From the NCBI RefSeq assembly GCF_000330505.1, contig NW_004443781.1:48384-66077 (forward strand): a stretch of DNA of 17,694 bases. The letters are read 5' to 3'. The first letter of the stretch is position 1. Every line of letters starts with the position of its first letter. The notes under the pieces are model-generated. The model did not search any database. It saw only the letters and a program-made list of their open reading frames with translations, and was not told the origin of the DNA. Shown piece by piece: positions 1 to 9,478 of this stretch. The DNA comes from Entamoeba invadens IP1 (Eukaryota > Evosea > Mastigamoebida > Endamoebidae). The position numbers and the translations under genes are program-made.

Positions 1-720
1 AAAATTCATTTTCAATATTTTTATTTAATTTTATATTTATAACTGGTTCATTTGTTACAGGTTTGAATATATATATTTAAAAATGACTTTCAATGGTAAA
101 TATATCAACTAATGTATCAACTTAATAAAATAAAAATAACAATGTTTTTTCTCATTTATAAAAATAAAATAATGACTAAATAGTGTTACATTTATTTTTT
201 TTTCAAAAAACTTTTAATTTATCCACATATAAATAATAATATTTGTTATATTTCAAATTGTAAACTTTTTCTGGAACTTTTTCGACCATTAAAAATGTCT
301 TATTTCGAGAAGCCATTTAAAAAAACAAATATGGCAACAAATAAAATTTTAAAACACGTGTTTTTAGAAAGTCAAATATATAATTTAGGCCTTTCTTATA
401 TTGAGACCTATATGTGTTTATAAAAACACGAGCACGGCAAAACCTATACAATTTGATCAATGGAATAAAATATTAATATAATTGTCTTGTTAATATAATC
501 ACAGTTTGTCTAATTCTTATTAAAATATTTATTAATATAACAACAATAAAAATATTCTTATTTTTGTAAAGTTTAAGTTGGCTAGTCATCGATCATTATA
601 TAATTCAAAATATAATTACCAAATACAATTCTATTTAATATTTTTTTATAAATTAAATACGATTATAATATTTATTTAACATAATATTATAATAAATATA
701 ATTATTTTTAATCTAAAAAC
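1..720. other. AT-rich intergenic region, no gene seen
   Basis: Long A/T runs with no open frame of useful length on either strand and no recognisable RNA. The only short symmetrical item is AAAACACGTGTTTT at 351-364, a 14-bp palindrome around an E-box-like CACGTG. I attach no function to it. Confidence 0.6.
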
Positions 721-724
721 AGGA

Positions 725-806
725 AGACAACTTGGTTAAGTGGTCCAAAACGTGTAACTCGAATTTACTTTTCATTTGAAACTTAGGTTCAAATCTTATG
801 ATGTCT
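725..806 (+). pseudogene. degenerate tRNA-Ser(CGA)-like sequence
   Basis: This 82-nt stretch folds as a type II (long variable arm) tRNA. The acceptor halves 725-731 and 800-806 pair at 6 of 7 positions. An A-box-like TTGGTTAAGTGGT lies at 732-744. The anticodon stem GTAA/TTAC (754-757, 765-768) encloses the 7-nt loop CTCGAAT, giving anticodon CGA at 760-762, which reads serine UCG. The variable arm TTTC-ATTT-GAAA (770-781) is a perfect hairpin, and the T-arm has the B-box-like GGTTCAAAT (786-794). Length and long arm both fit tRNA-Ser. Against function: mismatches in the acceptor, anticodon and T stems, a weak D stem (an alternative TTGG/CCAA pairing exists), a T at the discriminator position, and no T-run close downstream. 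It is either a pseudogene or a very AT-biased divergent tRNA. The pairing is seen; the identity is inference. Confidence 0.5.
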
Positions 807-866
807 TTATAATTTATACTGAGATTTTAAGAGTGAAATGAAAATGAATTAAAGGTGTTATGATGT

Positions 867-872
867 AAAAAA
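867..872 (-). terminator. Pol III T-run after tRNA-Gly
   Basis: Six consecutive A on the plus strand, so TTTTTT on the tRNA strand, starting 7 nt beyond the mature 3' end. This is the usual RNA polymerase III stop signal. Confidence 0.75.
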
Positions 873-879
873 TTGAAAT

Positions 880-949
880 GCATTTGCCGGGACTCGAACC
901 CGGATCTCTACCTTGGAAGGGTGGAATTCTGCTTTTAAACCACAAATGC
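880..949 (-). tRNA. tRNA-Gly (anticodon TCC)
   Basis: Glycine tRNA reading GGA codons. Read on the minus strand, the 70-nt sequence has a perfect 7-bp acceptor stem (GCATTTG with CAAATGC), a D-arm with the usual TGGTTTAAAAGCAGAA A-box pattern, an anticodon loop CTTCCAA with TCC at 915-917, a 4-nt variable loop, and a textbook T-arm CCGGG-TTCGAGT-CCCGG. One C-A mismatch lies in the anticodon stem. There is no intron and no encoded CCA, as expected for a eukaryotic tRNA. A run of six T on the minus strand begins 7 nt past the 3' end. Expression is expected from internal A and B boxes by RNA polymerase III. It lies head-to-head (converging) with the tRNA-Ser-like sequence at 725-806. In E. histolytica tRNA genes sit mostly in tandem arrays; here I see a single copy and no tandem unit. 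Confidence 0.93.
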
Positions 950-2380
950 TTTTTATAATATAATATGACATGTTGATATTATATTGTTCTTAAATGAAAG
1001 GTATTGTTTGTAAATTGTTGTACAAAAGTCTGTATTGTTATATTTAAGAACTTCCTAAAGTCCCGTTTTTATTTAAAAAATAATCAAAAATGTAAAAGAA
1101 CAGATTTATTTAAAAAAACATACCTGTTTTATTATTTTAGAATAAATTAATCAAAATATTTTTTAAAAAACCTTTTTTAAAAACCCAATAATGTTATTTG
1201 ATTTTACCTTAAATAAATACTTTTCAACACAAACACATCATAGTCGACATAAAAGCACAACAATAAAAATATTAATGAATCAATATGGTGTCATTCTTAT
1301 CGAGTTATTACGAAAATATCAGTTTAGTTAATATTATTATTTTCAATGAAAAATATGTGGTTTTCTTCTATGGACAAAAAATGAAATATGGAGTTAAAAA
1401 ACATAAAAAACAATAAAATACAACAAATGTTTTATAATTTTGGTATTGATATTCTTATTGTGTTGTGATGTCATGATGAGTATAATATTTTCAAGTGATA
1501 CTTTTGTGTTTGTCTTCTTATTATAAAAATGAAGACTTTACTTTAAATAATCTTGACATTTATTCTATCAGTTAAACTTAAAAATGTTTTACACATAAAA
1601 CCAAATTTAAACATGTTTAGAGTTTCCTTTTATTACATTTATGTTTGATATTTTTTCAACTCATTTTATTTAACAATTTACTAAACAATTTGTAAATGAT
1701 TTAAATCAATTATTTTGTGTGTTTTTGTTGTTAATATTTACGTTGTTTTTAAACTTTGTTCTTTAATTTATATTTCAAAGCAAATTTTCTGGAACGGCAT
1801 AAAATCACTGTTTGGGTTTTTTAATTATTGCGTTTTATATAGTTTTAACTGTAATGTAGTTCTTTTGTGTTTTTGCGAAATAAACCGTGTATAAAGTAAG
1901 AATGATAAATGAGCGATTTTTTTATTTAAAAGACATAAAACTAACCAATATAAATTATTTATCAATACTACTTATTTTTACAATGAGGAAGAACTACAAA
2001 CTATAAATTAAAAATTTGCCAATCAGAAAATAACATAATATTTGTTATTGTATTTATAAAATAACAAAATCTACAATTATAAATAACCAGATCTATTGAA
2101 GAAACTAGTCCAAAGTTGATTGAGCTCGCAATGAACTATTCTATAAATAGTATGAACCTATTGTTTTTAATAATAAACACTTATAAAAAATAAATTTTGC
2201 AACAAAATTCGTTTAAAATTCGGGTTTTATGTTTAACATACAAGAAATGAACCTTAATTGATCATTGAAGTTTTCATTTTTAATATAATATTTAATAAAT
2301 AAATTATTTATAAAATATAGTTTAAGTTGATGATATGGTCAAACACGATTGAACCTAAACTAAAACGCCCAATTAGAGTG
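950..2380. other. AT-rich intergenic region, no gene seen
   Basis: About 1.4 kb of A/T-dominated sequence with stops in all frames. I find no tRNA, no protein fragment and no long inverted repeat. It separates the tRNA pair from the 393-codon gene. Confidence 0.55.
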
Positions 2381-2396
2381 TTTTAAATAAACATTG

Positions 2397-2459
2397 TTTA
2401 TTTTAAATAATTAAAATATATTCACTATATATAGTATCAATATCTCAACAATCCAAACA
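2397..2459 (+). promoter_or_regulatory. probable core promoter and short leader of the 2460 gene
   Basis: A TATTTTAAATAATT stretch lies about 50-60 bp before the ATG and resembles the Entamoeba TATA-like element GTATTTAAA. A second TATA-like CTATATATAG lies about 25-35 bp before it. Entamoeba leaders are typically only 5-20 nt, so either could position the start. No clear GAAC element is seen close by. In a background this AT-rich, TATA matches are weak evidence. Confidence 0.3.
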
Positions 2460-3641
2460 ATGAGTCATTCAAGCACATCAAGCACGTGCGACCAAGACAA
2501 CAAAGAAAAGAACGCAAAATTGAAACGGGATTCTACAGATTCAAAATACTTTTACATTCATTCTTGTCTCAGTTATTTGGCAATGAAAAAGAAGTATTCT
2601 TTTATTATCCTCAACAAAAAGAGAACAAGCCAAAAGATGGCTGCACGCTTTGAAATTGCAAACATCTTCGATAAGCAGGGCAAAATAGTTTACGACTCCA
2701 ACGAAAGATATTATGTTGAAAACTCAAACATTGTTTTTGACTCGAAGGGATTTCCAATAAAGAAAAGTTCATTAATTAATACATCAGAGCGTGTCACTAT
2801 ATCAGAAAGCAAAGGAATTGAAGAGATGAACAACACCGACAAATTGTTGTTTTTAATGAACTTCATGAATTACAAAATCAAGACATTTTTCCCATCAAAA
2901 AATCAGAGTGAAAGACGAACACGAACAGCAAAGGATCCAAATAAGCTGTCAAGTGTTAGACTGTTACTTATTCCATCCTACAACATTGAGAAGTCTGATT
3001 TTGAATTGAAAATGAGATGTGAGACCGAAGCAGATGATGGAGAATGTGGTCTTCACTTCTTTTCAAAAAGTTTCAACACAATGAAATTCAAAAGCAAAAC
3101 TCGGAAAAGCGACACGGCAATATTTCTTGGTGACATCCCTATGAAATACAACAAGCAATACTCTAACATTAAACATGTGACACTTGAAGACTATGAAAAG
3201 GAAATCATTAGCTACAAAATGAACAAAGGTGTAACGACAACAATAACTGAGTCAACTGTAGACAATGTGGTTAACAATGAAGATAAGTCAATGGTCTGCG
3301 ATGATGAAGATGAAGACAAAGAAAAAGAAGAAGAAATAGATGAAAATATTAGCGTCGAAATTAAACAAGAAATTACAAGCCAAATAAACTCTTCTCCTTC
3401 ACTACAAAGCACTTCCACAGACATCACAAATGGAATTGCAACACTGCCAGTATACTATGTCCCAGTCGCTATTTCATATGTGAACAACACGCCTTATGCA
3501 ATTCCTCTGTTTGACATGAATTATTTCAACACCATTCAACCGTGTTATTTCAATATGAATCAACTGAGTCCCAACGATGTTGGTGAATATTCAACTAATG
3601 CGTTTAACAACACTCAAAATGTTGCTGAAGTGGAAAATTAA
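2460..3641 (+). CDS. orphan 393-aa protein with acidic linker
   Basis: An intact frame from ATG to TAA, clearly richer in G+C and in regular codons than its flanks. I do not recognise the family. Residues 1-25 are Ser/Thr-rich and charged. Residues 28-260 look globular, with alternating hydrophobic and basic segments such as YFYIHSCLSYLAMKKKY near 30-46. Cysteines occur at 187 and 196. A strongly acidic stretch spans about 274-300 (DDEDEDKEKEEEIDE) and is followed by a Gln/Ser/Asn-rich C-terminal third containing VYYVPVAISYV near 331-341. There is no signal peptide and no convincing membrane helix, so a soluble cytoplasmic or nuclear protein is most likely. The basic core plus acidic tail would suit a nucleic-acid-associated or regulatory protein, but that is a guess. 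The first ATG is used because it follows the promoter-like region and the frame closes upstream. The antisense open frame at 3212-3427 is only the shadow of the acidic and Ser-rich part. Confidence 0.85.
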   Translation: MSHSSTSSTCDQDNKEKNAKLKRDSTDSKYFYIHSCLSYLAMKKKYSFIILNKKRTSQKMAARFEIANIFDKQGKIVYDSNERYYVENSNIVFDSKGFPIKKSSLINTSERVTISESKGIEEMNNTDKLLFLMNFMNYKIKTFFPSKNQSERRTRTAKDPNKLSSVRLLLIPSYNIEKSDFELKMRCETEADDGECGLHFFSKSFNTMKFKSKTRKSDTAIFLGDIPMKYNKQYSNIKHVTLEDYEKEIISYKMNKGVTTTITESTVDNVVNNEDKSMVCDDEDEDKEKEEEIDENISVEIKQEITSQINSSPSLQSTSTDITNGIATLPVYYVPVAISYVNNTPYAIPLFDMNYFNTIQPCYFNMNQLSPNDVGEYSTNAFNNTQNVAEVEN

Positions 3642-3872
3642 TTGCCCAATCAAAGTACTAAATCATATGTAAATAACATCTTTGAATTTTGTTTATTTAT
3701 TTTTAATTTTTATTCAATATAACATTTTATTATAATTTATTATTTTAATAACAAAATATTATTTAAGTTTATTTACTATTATTATAAATTATTAAATTTA
3801 CCATATTAAATACTACAATATTATTATAATTTAATAATAAATTTAATACTATTAATTGTAATATCAATAGAT
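3642..3872. other. 3' flank of the 393-aa gene
   Basis: A run of T-rich then A/T-only sequence. TAATT at the stop codon matches the Entamoeba polyadenylation motif UA(A/U)UU, and T-rich tracts follow within 50-80 bp, as is common at Entamoeba gene ends. No gene is seen. Confidence 0.4.
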
Positions 3873-4872
3873 TTAACGAAACAACGCTTCAATATCGATA
3901 ATTAGTTTTATCTCTTCAAAATGGCGGACCTTGTGAATGAACATTCTTCGATACAGCACTGTCTGTTTTTTACTATATCTTTTTATGTGCTTTACACTCA
4001 TCAAAACAGTTTCTTTTAATAACAACGACATTTTCTGAAATAAAAATATGTTTAAATACAAGTAAATACTCAAAAGTACTATTTTCAAGTGTTTTCACTC
4101 CTGTCCCAATTTGTATATGTGACAGTTTTGGCAACTTGTAAAACAGTATTTTCCAATAAACGCGACGCTCTCTGGGATTTCTACTGGCTCCAAACCGTTG
4201 CATCTGGCAAATGCGTAAAACTCAAATAACACAATTTTCTTTGGAAATTGAATACTTTAGAATGCAGTAACATATTCAAATGAATTTGAACTTAATTTTA
4301 AGACACCATTTAGAATTTAAAATAATTTTTAATAAATTTTCTTAAACAGCTCTCTTCTATTTGTCTGATAACATAAGAGACCCTTTCAACGTCTTGTAGT
4401 CGACTAATATGCACACTGTATGATATATTTATCTTTTTGTATAAATTACATTACCAAACAAAAATTTTGTTTCTTCATTCTTTCATATTTTAAACTGTTC
4501 TATTAATAATTTTAAACCATGATCTTAAGAAATTTCATTTTTAATGGTGTGTTTGTGCCTATTTTGTGAATGAAGCAGTGTTTAAATTTATATAATTGTG
4601 TATCTATAAAAATTTCAATAACGGCTAACCTCATAATCATCACATTCACGAGGCTTGTATGAGTACTTGTGGATGTAAATTCTTTTACTAATAGTGTCAA
4701 CTTCATCACTCGAAAGATTGAGTGTTTTTCTTTTGTGGACGTATTGTAGAGTATTTTCTGTAACTGGAACTGGATAAAAGTGAAAAAGTATTATAAAGTC
4801 GTGATATTTATGAGAGACCATATAAAGATCAGTTAAGTCTCGAAATGCAATTGAGTATTATAATAAGACCAT
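3873..4872 (-). pseudogene. BspA-like leucine-rich-repeat (LRR_5) protein, broken
   Basis: A degraded member of the large Entamoeba family of BspA-like LRR proteins. The N-terminal family region is readable at 4857-4615, including YSIAFRDL, then MVSHKYHDFIILFHFYPVPVTE and TLNLSSDEVDTISKRIY. These match the family pattern (a VxxKYxD segment, an F-x-NPIPVT segment, then an NLYSDxD segment). A possible original ATG lies at 4870-4872, separated from this part by TAA at 4858-4860. Two LRR_5 repeats are clear at 4247-4095, with IPESVAFIGKYCFTSC as the diagnostic unit preceded by EFYAFARC. A frame change then continues into 4143-3973 with HIQIGTGVKTLENSTF and VVVIKRNCFDEC. Below 3973 only faint traces remain. 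Between 4615 and 4250 the middle is unrecognisable. The product would have been an LRR protein, some members of which are surface-associated. Several stops and frameshifts make it a pseudogene. Confidence 0.75.
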
Positions 4873-5290
4873 CATGTGGTATGTGTCTAATTAACACTGT
4901 TTTGTTAGAAGCGTTGTAGAGACTTTATTTTTTATTGTAAAATAATTTAAGAGAAAACATTGTTTTAAAGTTGTTCAAAAGTAATTAAAAACGTATAAAT
5001 CATTAAATATATTAGAAGTATATATTATTTTTGAAACCAATTTGTTCTTATTATAAATAGACAATGAATGAATCCATTAAACAAGTTTATTTGTCATAAT
5101 AGTTAAGTATAATTTGATGTTTGTTGAACAACTAACCAATTATTTAAAAATTAAGTTTGTATTTTAAAATAATTTGTTCTTTATTTTAATATTTTTGTTG
5201 AACTAAAACCAAACATTTAAGAAAAAAATATTTCAATATCTGAACAAACTTTCAACAATTTCAAGAAATTATTATCTGAATGAAGTCCTT
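4873..5290. other. AT-rich spacer, no gene seen
   Basis: A/T-dominated sequence between two broken gene-family members. No open frame or repeat stands out. Confidence 0.5.
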
Positions 5291-5295
5291 TTTAA

Positions 5296-6127
5296 TGTTC
5301 TGACAAGTGCGATGATGGTTATTTTAACGACGATTCAACCATAACTTCACACAAATTTAAGAAAAATTTTGCAGAATACATTATTAACAGTGATGAGAGT
5401 AAATGTACTTTTAGTATACAAACTATGCTTGAAGACACCGAAAAAAAAATTAACAGTTAATGAACGTCTTTTTGGCTAACACACAGGGTAAACGGCAACA
5501 CACAAGAATGCAAAGCTGAAGCAATTGTTAGATATATGAGACGTACTCAAAGTGTTTTTTAATATTGATGGATTCTATTTGGCTATTGAAGGAACATGTT
5601 CAACATGTAATACAATTGCTGTTCGTTAAAATTTCAAATCATTTACTGAGTTTATCACGTGAACAACTGATAATTTTCAACCAGACAAAATAAACAAAAA
5701 GATTGTTTAGTAACGTATTATGCTAAGAAAAAGTTGTGCATTATTTGTGTTGAGAATTGTAAGACATGTGCAACAAAGAAACCAAGTAAACTATTTGCAA
5801 AGACGATGCTTTGATTATTGAAAATACCAAAAGTGTGTGAAAGACTATTGTCCAGGAATGTATTACAAAGTTGGTGCTGTGAAAATGTGCAAGAAATGCA
5901 AAGTGTTCACAAATCCGATTGATTGTCTAGAGTGTGTTGCACCAAAAATTTTAGACAAAGAAACAATGAAGTGTGTTAAATAGTGAGATGGATTCTTCAA
6001 TGTTAACAACACAAATGCAATAAATGCAATGACAAATTGAAAGATATGCAATAAGAAAAGAAAATGAGATAAGTGCAATGAGAATTTTAATATTACAGAA
6101 GACACTTTAGTTACACCTGTCCAGTAA
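5296..6127 (+). pseudogene. cysteine-rich (CxxC) surface-protein ectodomain, broken
   Basis: Fragments of a Cys-rich repeat protein appear in changing frames along the plus strand. They are CSDKCDDGYF at 5296, DGFYLAIEGTCSTCNTI near 5567, KLCIICVENCKTCATKK near 5731, CVKDYCPGMYYKVGAVKMCK followed by CKVFTNPIDCLECV up to TAG at 5981-5983, then CNKCNDK and a final piece ending TPVQ-TAA at 6125-6127. The CxxC / GYY / CxxC spacing is that of furin-like Cys-rich ectodomains in Entamoeba, as in the transmembrane kinase (TMK) family and other CxxC surface proteins. No signal peptide, transmembrane helix or kinase domain is found, so it is either a severed ectodomain or a different CxxC family. At least five stop or frame breaks rule out a full product. 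Its neighbour on the left is another ruined surface-family gene. Confidence 0.7.
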
Positions 6128-6694
6128 ATTATTATTAGATTGTTAGTTAATGCTAGAAGCGAAAAAACACTTATAATACATGTTTACAAACAAGCGACAC
6201 TAAAACAAAAATTTGAATGAACAAAAGTGGGTTGTTGGGAATGTTAATTGAATCTTTAGTATTTGTTTTGATAATCACTTCTCATTAACCTTTTTATTTA
6301 TTTTTGTTCAAAAATACTCGAATAGGTAAAATATTTTTTTTATTATAACATCAAATTAATAAATAGTTTTAAATATTAAAAATAGACAAAGTTGAGAAAT
6401 AACTTGGATTTAATTAAAATAATGATGTTTTTCTAATGACTTTAATAATTAAAAAATTTGTCTTATGTATTGTTTCATTGGTAAAATAATAATAATAGTT
6501 CATAAAATTGTATAATGTTTAAATAAATATTATAGTCGAGATTAAAATCAAATTTGATTATTTCCAAATAATACTCTAATGATGTTTATTAAATTTTGAT
6601 TTTGGGAGTTGGTCAAATAAAATAAAAGTTCTTTAAATCTATACTTTAATTTTCAACTGACTTCCAAATTATTTGTTATAATTATGCCCAATTT
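6128..6694. other. AT-rich spacer, no gene seen
   Basis: No open frame or RNA recognised. Its right edge is the left TTAA of the piggyBac element. Confidence 0.5.
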
Positions 6695-6698
6695 TTAA
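6695..6698. repeat. TTAA target duplication, left
   Basis: TTAA directly abutting the left terminal repeat; identical tetranucleotide at the right end. Confidence 0.85.
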
Positions 6699-8935
6699 CA
6701 CGTTTGGTTAGTATCTTGTTAATTTTTTCTTTTGTTTTTTGCTACTCATGTCAAAAAAGTTTGAAATTGGTTTTTTTCATCATTTTTATTGTGTAAAAAA
6801 CTGTCCAAGCTGAACCCAGGAAAAAATATCCAATACATCTTATTCAAACAAAGTTTCAAATACGAGTCATTTAAGTAAGATTTTCGACTTCTTCCCTAAC
6901 AATCGGGAATTGAACCTCTTTTTGATTCTTTGTAATGTTTCCTTACCCTCTTAGAAAAAGCAGGAAATTTTCTAACTTCTTTGTAGTCGTCTCCAATATC
7001 AACTTTCCCTTGACAAACATCACAAACATTGATCGAATGGTTTTTACAGCACGGTCGGTAACACAAGAAACACTTTTTAACAGTTCTTACATCTTTTTTG
7101 TTTCTTCTGTTTTTACTACTCTTCTTCGTCTGTGCCAAAAGACAAGACAGACACTTTCCTCGTTCACTTTCCCCGCTAACAACTGTTTTCATTGCCTCAT
7201 CAATTCCCATTTGACAATTCTTCAACGTGGACACGGTTTTCACTTGGTCCTTTTCATCTAGTGTTTCAAATTTGCTGGCAATGTGTTCTTCACACAACGA
7301 TTTGCCAAGTTCTCTGAGAAACGAACCGTGTTCAAGATTCTTTTCAAAAATACGTGAAATGACATAAACGTTTGTCATTCCAACCTCCAACATATTTTTA
7401 AACAATGCAAACGTACATCGGCTTGACTTAAATGGAACGGGATAATACGCGCACAAGTAGTTGAAAATGTCGACGGGAAACTTCATTTTGTTGTAAAGGC
7501 AATTTAAATTTGTTTTCCCGTTTTCAACAGAAAATCCCTTGTTTTCAAAGAACGTGGAAACAATGGATACTGTTTTTGTTTTCGAAGGATTGAAACAATT
7601 TAAAAATAATCCATTTTTTGTCCACAATTTGTTAAAAAGTGGATTTTTTTTCTTTTTCCTCTTTGATTTCTTCTTCCAACCTTTTAAGTAAAGTTTCCCG
7701 CTTTTTTACTTCAACTTCAACTTCTTTTTTTGGTTTTTTCGCTTTTTCTGCTTTTTTATCTCTTTTTTGATTGTTTTGTATTCTTGCTCTTTGGGGGTTG
7801 TTTTTTGGTTCCAATTTTCTGGCAATAATTATGATTTCCTGACTGTCCCGATAACTTCAATGTTTTGTTCCTTCCATTTTTGCAAATAATCTATTTCTAT
7901 AAATCGTGAATCCATTTGTATTTTATAAATAGGTTTTTCTTCTTTTTTGATTCCTTCGATAAGTTTGTTTGCCAATTTTCTCCCAATATTACCATCTCTT
8001 TCAACACACCCTTTGTAAAACTGAAACATGTTCACACAAATGTTGGTTTTTGTATCAACCAATAACAAATACTCAAACCCTCTTTTGATCGGTTTCATGG
8101 GGTTGTAAATTTTGTCGTGTGCTCTCCCAAGAAATTTCGACATCCTTTCATCAATACAGAGTAATTCTCCGGGATCGGAAATGTTCCTGAGGTTATTTTC
8201 GAAAATTTGCGAGATTTCGAAAATTCCTTCGTTTTTAATTCCTTGTTTTCGTAACCCCTCTCTTTTGTTTTTGTCATCACATCTGAAGTATCGGCAAATT
8301 TCCCGAAATCTTGTAATTGTCAAACAAATTTGCACAAAGGGAACGCCAATTTCCGGGTTGTAAATATCTTTCAATGGCAATTGCCATTTAATTCCTGCTA
8401 AATAAATCAGCACTCCCAAAAAACAAAAAACTTCATTGGGAAGTATTGGTTTGAAAACACATTGTCTATTTTTGTCATCTTGTGCTCTTTGGTTGATTCC
8501 AAAGGCTATTATATCTATTATTTCGGGACAAAAATAATATTTGAAAAGTAATTTGGGGTTGTGCAGGATAGATTCTTCAATTTTGAAGTTCAAATTTCGA
8601 CAGTTTTCTTTGAAACAATCAATGTCAAAAGAATCATTTGTCAAAACATTTTCTGCCCATTTTTCGGGTTCTACAAAAGCAATTTGGGATTGGGTCTCAA
8701 TAATTATGTTTTCAATTTCTTTTTGTTCAGTGTTTTGTGTAATTATTTCATTTGAAAAAGTAACCACCAAATTTGTTTCAGCAACATTGTCATCATCAGA
8801 AAAATTCTCATCATCAAGAACATCAATTTCGGTTAAACTCATTATGTTTTAAACGATCAAATCAATTAAAATGGCAAAAACAATTATAAGGTAAAAAGAA
8901 AAAGGAAATAATTACCAAAAGATATACCAAACGTG
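6699..8935 (-). mobile_element. piggyBac DNA transposon, complete ends, transposase broken
   Basis: A 2,237-bp element whose two ends are the inverted repeat CACGTTTGGT (6699-6708) and ACCAAACGTG (8926-8935). Each end is flanked directly by TTAA (6695-6698 and 8936-8939), the hallmark target-site duplication of piggyBac. Similarity between the ends continues imperfectly for about 25 more bases (TATCTT / AATT / TTTC pattern). It encloses one piggyBac-type transposase region on the minus strand, with about 90 bp between the right end and its ATG and about 200 bp between its last codon and the left end. The ends and the TTAA are read directly; the family follows from the transposase. Both ends look usable by a trans-acting transposase, but its own transposase carries stop codons, so it is non-autonomous as written. 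Confidence 0.9.
6896..8842 (-). pseudogene. piggyBac transposase (DDE_Tnp_1_7 plus C-terminal Cys-rich domain), interrupted
   Basis: The transposase cuts and pastes DNA at TTAA. The first part (8842-7829, 337 codons) has an acidic N-terminus, then the PGBD core. The first catalytic Asp is D231 in LLCIDERMSKFLGR and the second is D311 in IQMDSRFIEIDYL (family usually DN; here DS), ending at IGTVRKS. There a TAA (7829-7831) interrupts the family motif GTVRxNRxxLP, which resumes as LLPENW in the same frame. A Lys-rich stretch follows, with a second in-frame TAA at 7706-7708. The last part (7627-6896) has IVSTFF and then YNKMKFPVDIFNYLCAYYPV, holding the third Asp (codon at 7469-7471; the second Asp of the usual VDxxD is Asn). 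It ends in a Cys-rich zinc domain (CLSC, CFLC, CCKNH, CDVC) and TAG. First and last parts share one frame. A different, Glu/Lys-rich frame is open at 7814-7632, so paired frameshifts are an alternative to the second stop. Similar total length to other piggyBac transposases. Confidence 0.88.
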
Positions 8936-8939
8936 TTAA
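8936..8939. repeat. TTAA target duplication, right
   Basis: TTAA directly abutting the right terminal repeat of the piggyBac element. Confidence 0.85.
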
Positions 8940-9478
8940 TGTTAGCTTATTATTTTTAAATCTTTGTTTTAAAGGCAGATTCGGCAATAAAAGTTTTTTT
9001 ACCATAATTACTTATATTTTTTTATATTTCAAAAATAAATGAAAAACATTAAAGGGATTCATGAATTTGTTAATTTTTCTGAGGATGGTAAATATCTTAA
9101 ACATAATTTCTTTCAATTTGGATTTTTTTGCCTAAGATCAAAAAAGTATATTTTGAAACACATGATTTTCTTTAAAAATGCTATTAATGGATTTTTTGAA
9201 AGATGATTCTTTCAGTTGATTTTTACAAAAAATAATCTACTTCTATTTTCTGATTTACCACTTGACTAACCTTGGTTTTTATGAAAACAATAAAAATTAA
9301 TTTAATTTATCGAAAAAGTCGATTTTTTAATTAAAATCACAAAACGAATTAATCTAACAATTTTTAATCTTTTTCACAAAAAAATACAATTTATTATAAA
9401 TCAATTCATGATATTTCAAACAATAAAAATTGATAGCAAATAACATATTAATAACGTATACTTTATGCGATGACAATT
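8940..9478. other. non-coding flank right of piggyBac
   Basis: AT-rich, no gene. It contains AAAGGCAGATTCGGCAATAA at 8971-8990, echoed at 10251-10270, and the first CTGAGGATGGTAA at 9079-9091. Confidence 0.5.

Noticed and set aside
351..364. 14-bp palindrome AAAACACGTGTTTT
   Set aside because: Short, mostly A/T arms around CACGTG and not near a gene; expected by chance.
3212..3427. 71-codon minus-strand open frame rich in Ser/Leu
   Set aside because: It is the antisense of the Asp/Glu- and Ser-rich part of the intact 2460-3641 gene; low-complexity shadow.
7632..7814. Separate 60-codon Lys-rich gene
   Set aside because: It starts at TTG, lies between the two halves of the piggyBac transposase and is only a shifted frame of its linker.
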